Source: Apis mellifera
Lineage: Eukaryota; Arthropoda; Insecta; Hymenoptera; Apidae
Assembly (NCBI RefSeq): GCF_003254395.2
Contig: NC_037644.1
Location: 11,636,086-11,700,085, forward strand
Length of the DNA: 64,000 nt
Direction of reading: 5' to 3'
In this document: piece after piece, positions 22,804 to 35,487 of the stretch
Position numbering within the stretch: the first letter of the stretch is position 1
Layout of the letters: each line of letters begins with the position of its first letter
Program-made: the position numbers and the translations under genes
The notes under the pieces: generated by a model
The model's database searches: none
The model's input: only the letters and a program-made list of their open reading frames with translations
Told to the model about the DNA's origin: nothing

Positions 22804-24616
22804 GCTTACCTCTCCCCCGGGATTTAACGAGGGATGGCCAGGATCTAAGCTATGCCCCGGGAGGAACGGTCGGGATATAGGAAATACAGGAGCGTCGATC
22901 TCCCGGCGCGGAGCAAAGCTCGCGAGCTTACCCGGCTCTAAGCTCCTCTCGGCTCGGCCATCTTTCGCGCTCGAGGAGGCTTTCGCCAAATCTCGCCCCG
23001 CCAACAATATTTCTCGTATTCACGCGGAGAGATCGCGAATATACGATTTCTATCGTATCGAGTGAAAATTTTTATTCGCCCATTCACACGCGATATATCC
23101 TTCTCTATAGAGGGAAACGGGGTTTCGCTTTTTTTTTTTGTGACGAGTTCGGTTCTCTCGTACGTAAGCGAGATTCGTAATCCTGGGAATAAAGAAATTT
23201 TCATGGAACGATTCGTGGGGATAGAAATTAAGAAACGTTGAAGTAATAAGAGGAATAAGTAAATATACGAGGCTTGAAGTTTAAATATACCGAGTCGTAA
23301 AAAATAGAGGATTGCCGACATTCTTTATCCGTTTCTTTAGATTAGATTGGACAATTACATCGATCTCGCCTTATCGATTCCAGTCTATATCCAACGACGA
23401 TATCAACATGTTTTGAGAAACGACATTAGATTCCACGTCAACGGAGATAATAATATTATAATAATATTACGAACAAAGTTAATCTATTCTCAATCCTCTG
23501 AATATACCTATTTCACAATTATAAATTTCCATTATAAATATTTCCAAATTTCTGATCATCCTTCGATTATTCTCAATTATAAATTCGTATCGAACGTTCT
23601 CGAATATCCTCCCGTTGTAATTTTAAAAAAATCGTCGACCATGTATCGATCTATCGGTCCTCGAACCATTCCTCACCCTCTCTCTTTCCGTCCCCCCGAA
23701 TACGGGTCAAAAAGGTGTGCGTTCGCAGACAGAATTTTCGAGCGTGCACCACACACGTAAGAAGAAGGGCGTAGAGGAGATGGCGATATCTTTCCACGGG
23801 GTCGTGAGTCATGCAGCGCACGTCGACGGCCCGTTTCCCAATATATTTCAGGTATGCATGGCGCTTTCCACGATAAGATATTTCAATATTGACACCCTGT
23901 CAGTATTTACCGGGCGGCGCGAGAGATTAGGCGAGCAGTCGGTACATATTTGTACGAGTTTCACTTTGGGTGATTGTACTCGGCTCTCGGTACTCCGCCG
24001 GCGGATCGGCTGGCAAAATGGTCGAACAGAGATGGACGAACCACTTTGACGGGGCTTGCACGCTCACGGTTTCGATAACGTTTCGGTAATGTTCGGTTTG
24101 ATGTACGAGGTAAAAGTGCCGCGTTACGTATTCCCCCCCCTCCCCTTGTTCTCTTGTCGCCATTATCAATGATCAGACATGATTATTGAAATACACGTAG
24201 GTTTAATTGATCCTACGCTTTGGGATAAGAAGAATGAAGATTAAAAAGGCTAAGGCTATTTTTCTCCTGAGAAACGTAGCCAAATTTTATTTATTTAATC
24301 AACGAATTGTCATCCACAACGATCCTCGATCATTTCGCCTCAATTTTTCAATCCTCCTCGTCAAATTATTAAGCTCGACGTTTCGAAAACGATAATCTTG
24401 TTAAACTCTAACGCTCGTCACTCCTGGCACCACGCTCCTCCTTTTCGGATCACGAACGAGAGATGGGCATTTTTTACACCTGGCCCGATCCCACGCGAGA
24501 CGAAAAACTGCCACGTGGTTAATTGCCACGATTCTTTCTCGAGAACGAGGGAAAACGTCGGGCTCGGTGGGCAACGTTTTCAACGTTGTTGGCAGCGTAA
24601 TTACGCGGGTGGCAAG
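22804..24616. other. Non-coding spacer
   Basis: CpG-rich at about 22820-23000 and 23690-24060, AT-rich at 23260-23620. No gene recognised. Confidence 0.5.
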
Positions 24617-24638
24617 GCGCGCGAGCGCGCGCGCGCAC
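24617..24638. repeat. (GC)n alternating tract
   Basis: GCGCGCGAGCGCGCGCGCGC, nearly perfect alternation prone to Z-DNA. In this reading frame it gives an Arg/Ala-rich peptide of no meaning. Confidence 0.85.
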
Positions 24639-26524
24639 GACGGGTCAAAAAACGAGCTTAGAGCTTGTTCCTCGCGCGCAATCAGTTTAGAGGCGTTCGC
24701 GGAACCGCGTAATACAGGATGATGGGCGTCATTAATGCAACGCAATTAGTGGCTACACCGCCGTGCCAGCTATCCCGCCGCAGACAGGTTGGCTTTGTTC
24801 TTCCACGGGGATAGCGTTTTCTGCTCGTCGCTCGATTCCCTGGTCTCTTTAACCTTTGGAGTGGCTGCGAACGAGATATTACTCCTCGGGTTATTAAATA
24901 CGACGATGAATGGTACGTTAAATACATGCGCCGAATACACGATTCTATTTTTTTCTGACAAAAGGATTTCGAGGTTTTTACGGATTTTTTTCAGACATCG
25001 GTATCCATCTCTGAAATTTTAACGGAGTTAAGAATCAAATTTTCGTTTCGAATTTCTTTTTTTTCCCTCCTCCTCCCATAATTGTTTCGAACGAGCAATC
25101 TCTAGATAAACTGAGATTTAGAAGAAATTGTTTAAAAAATAATTTGAAGTTTTTAATTTATCGTTGGAAGCATCGAGTCAGAGAATAAAACATTTGAAAT
25201 TTATTATTAATTTATTCGAATTTTTAACCGACTCAGTTTTTAGAATATCGAGAAACGATAGATTTATCATTGATTTTAAACGAGAGATTAAAGATAAGAA
25301 GAAGAGAAAAAAATTTGTTGACGAGAATGTATCGAGAGTCATAGGGAGGGGCGGTAATTTCATTTGAACTGCCCCGCAATCGGGCAATATTTCGATGCGT
25401 ATTATGTTGCACACGATGATGATGATCAAAGTTAATACATTTCGTTAATCTGGGAACGGCGGAGGCCGCCAATTTCCATTTGACCGTCTGTTTATGATGA
25501 ATCGAAGAACGCGGTGGCGATTGATAAAACGTATCGGATAAAACGGATTATAAAATAACGGGGGAGGATGGGGAGATGGAGAGGAGGAGATTGAAATCAA
25601 ATTTTCGAAATTGACGCGCGATTACCGTGCGTTAATTTCCTCATCGCTCACGGCGGAATCGATCTCTATGGGGAATCGATTGTCCCCCAACCCGCGTTTT
25701 CTGAATTATCCTTTTCCCCTCCCCCTTCTCTTTCTCCTTCTTCTCTCGTAATTGTTTCGAACGAGCGATTCATCGTATTTAAAAGAACGCTTCTTTAAGA
25801 AGTTTGAAGTTTTTTTCAATTCTCTTCCCTGGAACGGGAGAAGAATTTATCTGCTTGTAATAATAAAACTATCACTACATGGATGAGATCACGTTTAGAC
25901 GCAATTTAAATTTTAGTATGCCGCGTGTACTTTTTTTTTCGAGGGAAGGGAGTGGCGCGAAGAAAATGAAAATTTAATTTTTAATTCTTTATAATAGAAC
26001 ACGGAATGGTTTCGGCTACCCTTCTATATATATTAATGCTTACATTTGTATTCATAATTATGATTTCGATTTCGTTTGAATGGGTTCGAGTTCGTAAAGG
26101 TTCACAAGAAGGTCCTCCACGTTTTTTTTTATAATGAATAAACGCAACGACAAGAGGACGATCGGCAATTTTAAAAGAAAATTTTTTTAAATTTTAAACT
26201 AAAAAACGTAGAAGCCGACGATGAAATGTTTAATTCAAGTAGGAGAAATCCACTATTTTTAAATCGTCGATTTTACTAAAAAAAGAAATAAATACATTCA
26301 TTATTTGCACCAAATAATAGAACTTCGTCGGAGATAAAAGAGATTTCCCAAGACTTTCGAGTGTACTTTTCCTGTATAGTGTGTACTCACTTACAACGAA
26401 TACACGTGCGCAATCTCGGGGCAAACACGCCTCTCGTCGAACACCTAAGACGATAGATTTGTTTCGAGGTCGAGCGACAAAGGGACCGTCGTCCAAGGTT
26501 CGTCGAGGGGAACAGGAGGACGAC
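24639..26524. other. Spacer containing a diverged local duplication
   Basis: TAATTGTTTCGAACGAGC occurs at 25079-25096 and 25749-25766. In both copies it is preceded by a pyrimidine-rich run and followed 54-64 bases later by TTTGAAGTTTTT. This is consistent with an old duplication of about 100 bp, offset by 670 bp. No gene recognised. Confidence 0.5.
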
Positions 26525-26545
26525 AACTGTTGTTCGACAACAGTT
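26525..26545. promoter_or_regulatory. Perfect inverted repeat, possible factor-binding palindrome
   Basis: AACTGTTGT-TCG-ACAACAGTT: nine-base arms, perfect, with a three-base centre. The half-site AACTG resembles a Myb recognition core. No function is shown. Confidence 0.25.
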
Positions 26546-28809
26546 CGCGTGTTCCTCTCCATTCTTCCACGGGGAACAAGAATTTCAACGTGATCCTCGC
26601 TTGCAATACGCTATCTGCTGGCTACGCCAAGTTTTCGAAGTGAGCCGATCAAAGGTTCGCGATCTTTGATTATAGCTTCGGATTTCCGCGGAGAAAATTG
26701 AGAGGCACGAGGGATAAGCCTCGTACTCGTTCCTATTTTTCTTTCTCTTTCTCTCTTTCTCTAGGAAGAGTCGTTACTGACCGCGAGATGGTTGGATAGA
26801 TAGCTCGACGAATCGTTTCATCGAAACGAAATATACGTGGAAACTGGTTATGGAATCAATTCCATAAGTTGAGACCAGTTTGTTAGAATCGTTGCTTTCG
26901 GGAGGATTGAAATTTTTCCCCTTCCTTCTCTCTCTTTGGGAAAAGTATGAAATGCAAAAATTTCGTTTATCTGTAACATTTTATTAACGCAAGTAATTTT
27001 AAATTGGCTTAAAACTCTTAGAAGAAACATGATATTTCGAGGGTTGATGATGTATCGATCGCAAGAAGAGGAGAGTAGAAGCTTTATTTTCCTTTCTCTC
27101 TTTCTTTTTCTTTCTCAGATGTTGCGAGTATCGTTCCAAAGCAAAATAACACTGGGGCGGGCAACGATCGCGATACATTGTCGGGCTATGGCTCGTTCAT
27201 AACTCGGGAATGAACAGAACCAGTTGGACAGTCGGTATTTAACGCGCGTTATTAAACTTCAAAGCCCGTCCCGGGTGTTCCGTCTTAACCAAGATCTTCT
27301 TCTTCTTCTTCTTTTTCTTCCTCGTTCGTGGCCAACTTTGTTGTTGGGCCGTGATACACGCGACAACATCCTCTTTCTCTCCATCTCCATCTCCATTTTC
27401 ATTCCTGTTCTTTCGTCGAAATTTCATAAACGAAAAAATAAGAAGGAAAGAATTGTAATCCGACGTCCCATCAGTTTACGATTCGACACAATCGTTCCTC
27501 GATGATCGTTCGCAAGCAACGTTGATTCGCGGGGCCGTTAACGTTAATGGGTCCCAATAAAGGATGTACAAGAATGCGCGCTTTTCTCCTCGCTCCTTCC
27601 CTTCCCCCATAGACGGCTCCGTGTCCCGTGCATTATGCCTGAAAGTGGCTCTTTATTATACCGCGATAAACGCTCCATAAAGCGGGCAAAACGCGATAAA
27701 ACTGTGTGTGTACAACGATTCACGTGCGCGTTATAAATAGTCACGAACGGTTCTTTCACCGTGGAACGAAAATACGTTTCGCACCCGTGCAAACGTACCG
27801 ATCTCTCGCGACGTTCAGGCCGCGCTTAAATCAACAGCCCGGGCCGCTCCTACGTTTCCTCGTCGACATTCTTCCCTTTTTCTACCCTCCTCCTCCTCCT
27901 CTTCCGCTCTTCGCTCGAGTTTAGACGCTCTCGCGAAAAGAAAGGCCGTGGCCGCTATCCGCTTCGTCGTGACCCCGACCAGATCGGAAAGCAAACGAAA
28001 CTTTACTTTACGGGTAGACTTTTACCGAAACCGGAGGATTTTTGAAAGGCGGAGAGAAGGCACGAGAGCATGGATAGAGTTCTTCTCTTCATTTTCTCGA
28101 TCCTGAAAGAAATTTAAATTTACGATTCTTGGAATTTTTCTCCTTTTTTTTTATAATGACTCTCGATTTTTCAGGAGAAATTCGATACACGTGAAGTATT
28201 CTGAAAGAGAAGTGATGTATAAAGATTATAATTATTTTCGAAAAATTCTCGATTGGAATCGGTGTGATATAATTTTCACGTCAGCTCGATGATTCTGGTT
28301 GTTAGGAAAACGATCATAATCGAGATCATAAATCGTACAAGAAGAAAGGAAATCGATCATTTTAGAGATCATTCACGACGAATATTCATACCCGATTCGT
28401 TCAAAAACCTGACAGCATTCTCCGTCTCCGCAAAAACGTCCATTTGGAATTTAAAAATGCCCGTCTCTCGCGAGATAAGCGCGGCCGAAGCACGAAAAAG
28501 CGCGGCCCTGCCCTTCTTGCCGGACGTCGGGACCCGGTTCGAAGTAACACGACAATCCCCCGAAACCGTCCTGACACTAATATATGCGTCCGCCCCGGGA
28601 CAAGACGGCCGTATTCTTTTATACCCGCAACCGCAAACATTTTCACGGTGGCCCCTGCAACTGAATGTTGTACGCGGGCTCGAGAAGCGTGCAACATTAA
28701 AAGGACAGGCTCCCGTACCCCTGTCGGGATGAATGAATAAGAAAAACCTTCCTCGCGGATTTTTCCACCGACTCTCTCGCGAGGTCGAGTCGAAAGATAG
28801 CCGCGCTGT
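26546..28809. other. Non-coding spacer
   Basis: An acceptor-like TTTCTTTTTCTTTCTCAG at about 27100-27117 is followed by a 27-codon ATG reading with no continuation. TCGTTTC-ATC-GAAACGA is a small perfect palindrome at 26813-26829. At about 28440-28740 both strands are open with no preference. No gene recognised. Confidence 0.5.
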
Positions 28810-29930
28810 CCGAGGAACGGTCGTAGCTGCTGAATTAAGATTGCAGGAATACAGCGAAGGGATGATGGAGGCGAGCGAATTCAGATCGACGTAATTCGAT
28901 GCGAATGTTTGTAGTGAAGGGATGGAAACTTTATTCTCTTCTCGCCGCTTTAATCGCATTAAAAATCGAAACATCTTTCTATCCAAGGGACAGTGATAAC
29001 TCCTGAATTAAAATTGGGAACAGGAATATAGCGAAAGGATGATAGAATTCGAATCGATGAATGAATGTGAATGTTTGTAGTGAAGGGATGAAAACTTTAT
29101 TCTTTTCTTACCGCTTTAATCGCATTAAAAATCGAAATATCTTTCTATGTTGTCCAAGGGACAGTGATAACTCCTGAATTAAAATTGGGAACAGGAATAT
29201 AGCGAAGGGATGATAGAATTCGAATTGATGTGAATGTTTGTAGTGAAGGGATGGAAACTTTATTCTCTCCTCGTCGTTTTAATCGCATTAAAAATCGAAA
29301 TATCTTTCTATGTTGTCCAAGGGACAGTGATAACTCCTGAATTAAAATTGGGAACAGGAATATAGTGAAGGGATGATAGAATTCGAATCGAATGTTTGAA
29401 ACGATAAAGAGATAATGGTGTATTTCTCAATTCTCAAAACTTTATTCTCTTCTCGCCAATTTAATTGCATTAAAAATCGAAACATCTTTCTATGTTATCC
29501 AAGGAATAGTGATAATTCCTGAATTAAAATTAGGATAAAATATAGTAAAGGGATGATAGAATTCGAATTGATGCAAAGTTAATAAATAATATAAAGTAAT
29601 ATAATATAATAATAAATAATATAAAGTTTATAGTGAAACTTTATTCTTTCTTTGTCGTTTTAATCCCATTAAAAATCGAAACATCTTTCTATGTTGTCCA
29701 AGGAACAGTGATAACTCCTGAATTAAAATTAGGAACAAGAATATGCAAATATTTGTAGCGAAGGGATGAAGGTGTTAAATCTCAAAACATTTTAATCGGA
29801 TCAAAAATCGAAATATCATTCTATCACTTTCGTATCATATCCAAGGAACAGTGACAACTGCCAAGTTAAGCTTGGGAACAGGAGAATATAGCGATGAAGA
29901 GGTTGTCACTAGTTAAAAATCGAAACATCT
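28810..29930. repeat. Degenerate minisatellite, 143-199-bp units, about seven copies
   Basis: The landmark GAATTAAAATTGGGAA begins copies at about 28832, 29005, 29176, 29339, 29521, 29720 and 29863 (first and last diverged). Each unit also carries GAAGGGATGATAGAATTCGA, ACTTTATTCT, TTTAATCGCATTAAAAATCG and a CCAAGGRACAGTGATAACTCCT end. Length differences come from small indels and an AT-rich insertion near 29580-29630. The middle copies are the most alike, consistent with central homogenisation. Confidence 0.93.
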
Positions 29931-30159
29931 CTACCAAACATCGCTTTCACAGGTACACAGACGCTTGGCCGTCGACTTAAACCCATCGCTTCGAGTCGAT
30001 ACACGGCACACCGTTTGTTTCAGACCGTCCATAGACCGCTTAAGGAAAAGGGGGCCCAGCCTCGTGGCACCTGCAACACCTGCTTGTTAGCAGCAACTTT
30101 CCGCGGTTCGAACCTCTCCTCTTCCTAAGGCGCACCTCCCACGTGGCGCCGCTGCGCGC
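29931..30159. other. CpG-rich spacer
   Basis: A sequence near 30113 resembles a tRNA B box (GGTTCGAACC), but no A box or acceptor stem is present. Otherwise nothing. Confidence 0.5.
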
Positions 30160-30215
30160 ACCACGTTCCGCTGCACGTTGCACGTGTGCACGTGGCCGGG
30201 TGCATACGTATGCAC
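30160..30215. other. Palindrome-rich, Z-DNA-prone segment
   Basis: GCACGTTGCACGTGTGCACG is followed by the perfect 16-base palindrome GTGCATACGTATGCAC at 30200-30215. The segment contains two CACGTG E-boxes and nearly continuous alternation of purine and pyrimidine. Confidence 0.6.
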
Positions 30216-31903
30216 GACATCAGGTGGGAACACGACACGCGGTTAGTCGATGCCTGCATGTGCGCCACCGAGAAACCTGTATTTAATCGAGCCGCGATAG
30301 TTTACGCGAGATACGTGCGCCGATGTATTATCGCGCCGCTGAAAAGCCGAGTTTCGCCCCGGGCCTTTGCCCCGAATTTTTCCAAGGAAAAAGGGGAAGA
30401 GTGCGGGAGCGGTGGATTTCGTTCGAATGCCGAGATTCTTTCTCTCGGTTTTCTTTTTCTCTGGTAATAAGGGGGATGGGATGGGGTGAATTTCCGCCGA
30501 GAAATTCAACTTTGGTTCACCGTTTCGGTTTCGCAGCAGCTTCGTACGAAACGTATAGCATTCGGATATTTCATATCCAACGATGTGATGCGAATCATTC
30601 AAAAATGTAATTAATTACGAGGAGGAATGGGATTTCGTTCCGATTATATTCTAGTGACGATCGAATTTCGACTGGAAATATCTTGGGAAATAATGTATAT
30701 TAATTGGATAAAATTCATTTTATCAAACGTATAAAAATTAATTGTTTCGACTATATATATTAAAACTCTTATACATTGAATCTTCTTTTTAAACGGATTA
30801 AACGATAAAATACGTTGGCAGAGAGCTAATGGAGCAATAGTTGAGACACAATTTTCATTACTCCAATTACCAGGAAGCAAGAAGAAAGAGCAAAAGAGAG
30901 AAGAAGTTACATTTTCTCCCGATGAGTAACCCCCATCCGGTGAAAACTTTTGAATGAAGTATCCTCACGTATTCAAGCTGCAAGTATTCCACGCGAGACA
31001 ATGCTCGGAGCTGAACGGTCCGAGGCTGTATATGCCGAAGGGACGGCCGTTGTAAGATTGACTCGGATAATCGAGGGACGCTGCATAAAGTAGGAAATCG
31101 CCGCGGGTTGGTAGGCGCGTGAACAAAGAACGGAAGTATCTGGGAATCGATGTGGTGTGCACTTCCTCAGGCGCGTGCGTTTACTTATCGCGATTAAACG
31201 CGCCAGGCGAAACACGGAACGGAAATCAACGCGTTCCACGAATTCGTACGACGCGAATTCCTACGAATAAAATCGCATCTGCGTGTAACCGTACGAAAAA
31301 GCGTCTCAGATCGATGATGGAAAGAAGAAGAAAAAAAAAATAAATAAATTTCGCACGAATATCGAATCGATAAATTCTACCCCGAAAAACTAGCTTTCTC
31401 TTCTCCTCGATTCGTTTTTTAATAGATGGAATCGCCGTTGCGTGCCGCGAGACCACCCCACGTACACACTCACGCACACAAGCGATACACCATCGGTATA
31501 GGCGCGGCGAACAAGCGCGGGAGCAAGAACGAGGCGCGCGTGAGTAACGCCGGCAACATAAAGTCTCCATTTAATATCTTTACGAGTGGCGGTGAAAATG
31601 ATGAGGTTTCCTGTTTTTTAATAATGCACTCGCGTGCACCTGAGCCTCGTAATTCTCGCCTCCGAGCGAGAGGAATTCTTCCTCCTGGGAAAGCTGCTCT
31701 CCTGCTCTCTCACTTTTTACCCCTTTTCCTCCCGTCTCTCTTCGGAGTGGCGCTCGCTCGGTAAACTCGCGCCTCTTCTTTTATCCCAAAGGTTTCCCCT
31801 TTCGTCACCGTACATCCACCTCGACGCGGATATTCTTCCACGCGGCTTCTTCTCGCCGTTGAATGTACATCCTTTTCGCCCGCGCGCAGGCGAGCAGGTG
31901 TTA
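30216..31903. other. Non-coding spacer
   Basis: AT-rich at 30600-30900, CpG-rich at 31000-31280 and 31430-31560. From 31640 the plus strand becomes pyrimidine-rich and stays open for 245 codons of Ser/Pro/Leu/Arg-rich translation. That is judged an artefact. Confidence 0.5.
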
Positions 31904-31925
31904 TCCTCCTCCTCCTCCTCCTCCT
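31904..31925. repeat. (CCT)n trinucleotide repeat
   Basis: Seven CCT units; reads as poly-Ser in one frame. Confidence 0.85.
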
Positions 31926-34900
31926 TGACTTCTTCTCTTTCGGTTCGACGAGGCCACGATTACCGCTGCTCGCATTCCGTTCCTTTTCCCTTCTCCCGAA
32001 CTTCGTCTTCCGCCGCGCTCGTAGATTTTCGCCCTCGTGCCTCTCCTTTTTGCGTTCCAGCTCTACCAGCCTCGCGTCTTTCTCCCCCCTCCCTTCCCCG
32101 ATTCTTCCTTCTATCCATCCCTCTATCCATCCGGGCTGTGTCTTTTTTTAAAGTGAGCCACCTACCGAGGCAGTCGCATTTTCTGCCTGACTTTGCAAAT
32201 CCTTCGGTAAGCAAGAATCGCGGCTTTGAATTCCCGAGGATCGTCTTCCCTCCCCTCTCCAACGACCTCGTTCTCTCGTATTGCTCTCTCTTTCCGAGGT
32301 ATCTATTTCCTGCTCGAGTCGTCTCATCTCGGTATTTTTTCTTATTTCTTTTCTCTCTCTCTCTCTCTTAGTTTCGTTTCGTTCGAATTTATCCATCTTC
32401 ATCCCGCCTCCTCTTTTCGACCTCGCGACAGATTCTCCTCCCTTACAACGAGCTTTTAAATCGCGATCTTCGAGAAAGAGAGAGAAAAAGGAAAGGAGGT
32501 GGAGAGAGAGAGGTAAGAGAGATTAGTTAGGGATCGCTTCGCTCCTCCCTCAGCAAGAGATTCTCTTATCGAATGGAAAAAACAATTTCGGCGGTGAAGG
32601 GGAGGCAATTTTGGCAAGTTTTCGTTATTAACGCGAGAATATTTTCGTAACGATGATTTCAACGGAGGAGATACTTTTTAATCTCGTATGAATAGTTTTC
32701 TTTTTTTTTTTTACAGTACGCGCGGCGGGTTTGCAAATTTCTGCGTCCGATAAGCGCGAAAGGGAGATTTTTTTCTTCTTTATATTCCCTCTATGTAATT
32801 CAAACTCCAACAATTAAAATACAATGGGTACTCTACCATTCCATTTCTCTTTTTTTTTTCTTTACCAAAACTATCTCTTTTTGTAACGTGTTTATTTTTC
32901 GTAAAAAGTTGCAATTTTAAAAAACGAACTTCACGTAACTAAACATTTCCACTTTTTTCTTATCTGAAATATCACTAAGAATCTTACTTATTCTTACTTA
33001 TTCAAGTAATTAATTATGTCGATTAAAAAAAATCGAGCGAAATCAACGAGGATAATGATTAATACAGCACCAGTTTGATAGTCCTGAAAGAAGGAAAACA
33101 AAAAAAAAAAAAATAAAAATGAACCATGAAATAATTACACCACTGTCTCATACCGAGACCACCAGTGTCTATATTAATTTTACCAAGTATCAAAGGAATT
33201 CCGTGAAATTCTACTCCACCTGAGGGGGGAGAGGGAGGAGGGCGTGGGAGGGAAGGGCTTTGAAAATTCCTTGGCGACGGTGTAAAACGGCGGCTGGAAC
33301 GCGGGGAAGGGCAGGAGGGTTGGTTCCCTGTGATGCGTCCGATATTACCGGCCGTGTATCCGCAGCGCGATAGTAAAAGTGACAAAGGGATAGCCGGATA
33401 AATACGAACGAAGCGATTTAACGCGGCGCCTCTCCGCCCCTCTCCTCTCCTCTCGTGTAAGTAGTTGACGGCGGAAGTTGGTAGAAAAAAAAAAAGAAAA
33501 GAAAGAAAGAAGAACGCCATTGTTGCGTTGTTCAACCGTTACGATTCTCCCCCGCTGATCCTCGACGATGATGAGTTAAACGTGAAGTGGCCCCTAATGA
33601 AATTCGTCGTTTCCCTATTTTCGTAGGAATTAACGACGCGATTTGTTCCCGTGATTTGTTTGTCCTTGCAAATTTCGCGTTTGGAAGCGCGTCTATCGAA
33701 ACGTTGTTTAATTATTATCGTGAAAATTGCGAAACGTGTCACTCGTTCTCGACGAGAGAAGGATGATAGAAAGATGAAAAGTAGTTTTATTTCAGAGATA
33801 AGGAAAAAGTATCGAAAGGATAAATATTTATATTCGGTTCTGGAATATCGTGCATCGCGTAATCTGGTTGATAAAATTTTCAAATCACTCCGTGCAGGAA
33901 AAACTGGCCATCTTTTTTTTTCAACCGACCAAGTGTACAAACAGTGGATATTTTCGGGCAGACATTAATGTCGCAGCTCGAAAATGCGTAAAAATGGTAA
34001 ACGGGGGACAAGAATGGTAAAAGTGGACAACGCGTTGTTGGTGGTGCAAACAAGGGGAGGCGAAATTTTATGTTGCATTATCGTTACAGATAAATCACGA
34101 CGCCCGCTCTCTCATCACGCTGCTGCTCTCATCTGCTCGGTACACCGGGCTCGAAAAAACATGCCCGCTCCGATCGAACGTTAACGCTGTACAAGCTGTT
34201 GCGCGGGGAGCTGTTACCCCGCCATGGAATTTTACAGGTAATTTTCGGGGAAAAACACGGGAAATCAATATACCGATTCGCCGTACACGGTACACGGACC
34301 GGTAACCGATGATTAACAGTCAAACGAAACAAATTACTTCCTCAATTTGCACGTTTTATAACATCGCGCGGGGACAACATCGTGATATTTCTATGAATTT
34401 TTTATTCGCCCGACATGGAAATACTTTTACGAATTTTTCGTAAAATCGAACTTTCGAAAAAATCCCTTTCAAAAAAAAAAACAAGAAAAATCACATTCCA
34501 TAAAGATCGCCCCCATTCTGCCTCTAAAAATTGAATTTAATTCCACCCGATTAATTTTACTCTAAGAGGCGTAATTAAATTTTCGTGAATAATAAAATTC
34601 TTCTCTGCGAAAACACTCTCGATCCGATCCGTTTCGATTAATTAGATCCGAGCAGCGTTAATGATTCTCAGAATCGTCAAGGAAACGATCGGCCCGTCCA
34701 TGCCAAAAAATGGGAGGCCGAATGAACGAATGGATGAATGAATGAAACGCGAGAGCAACAACACGTGCTCCCCAATTTTTTTCCCCCCGCAAATCTGTCA
34801 CGGTCGCCGGATAAGATTTATCAACGCTTGTTGCAAAAATTGTTGCGCGTCACTGCCACCGCAAGGAGGAGGGCACGGCGAGTGTGCGAGTTTTTCGCCG

Positions 34901-35463
34901 ACTTTCGGGTATTTTAATTGGCCGAGGGTGTCGGAACAGATTTCCCAAGACGCGGTCTCCGTGTGATTTACGAGTTTTTGCGAGCGTCGCGCAAAACGTG
35001 GAAGAAAAAAAAGCGCGCGCTTCGTTTCTCCGCTGGTATCCGGAAGTTGGTATCGGTCTCTTAAATGGCGGGATTTCTGAACGATCGCGTTGACCGCGCG
35101 ATAAAAATGGAGCAACGCGGGGGAGAGGGAAACTATCTCGACCTTGCATGGGGGAGGGAAAAAATGGCGGGGAAGGTGGTGAAAAAAAAGGGAGGAATTC
35201 CCTTTTTCTTCTTTTTTTTTTTCCCCCCCGAGTCACGGTGGGACACGTGCAGAATTTAAATCACCCACCCAGGCCCGCGATTCGTTTTATTAGCGGCGAG
35301 GTATCACGCGGATTTCGCGCCGCCTCGTAATTTTGAAAGAAGTCACGCAAATTCGGCGCCGCTGCGCCGCCACGATAACGATTGCGAGCCCGTTCTCGGA
35401 TTAACCGGTCCTTGAAACGTTCCCTTCCAAACCGACCGCGTCGTCAACCGCTTTTTTCGCACG
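31926..35463. other. Spacer with microsatellites and homopolymer runs
   Basis: CT run at 32352-32369. T12 followed by an acceptor-like TTACAG ends at about 32717 without any protein-like continuation. A-run at 33103-33114. Between 33540 and 33970 is AT-rich unique sequence. CpG-rich DNA at 34850-35110 is open on both strands. No gene recognised. Confidence 0.5.
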
Positions 35464-35487
35464 TATGTATGTGTGTGTGTGTGTGTC
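35464..35487. repeat. (GT)n microsatellite
   Basis: GTATGTAT followed by nine GT units. Confidence 0.9.

Noticed and set aside
24600..24660. (GC)n tract as a special signal
   Set aside because: Short alternating CpG runs occur several times in this CpG-rich DNA; nothing else marks it.
6931..24753. Shared 13-mer CGCAATTAGTGGC at 6931 and 24741
   Set aside because: Many shared 13-mers are expected by chance within 64 kb, and flanks do not match.
28369..28986. 205-codon minus-strand open reading
   Set aside because: Its first part lies inside the 28.8-kb tandem array and the rest is open on the other strand too.
30061..30140. Possible tRNA gene around a GGTTCGAACC B-box match
   Set aside because: No A box at the right distance and no pairing acceptor or anticodon stems.
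31634..32371. 245-codon plus-strand open reading
   Set aside because: Ser/Pro/Leu-rich translation of a pyrimidine-biased stretch including CCT and CT repeats; not protein-like.
32690..32770. Strong polypyrimidine tract plus TTACAG as an exon boundary
   Set aside because: No protein-like frame or donor follows; T-runs are common here.
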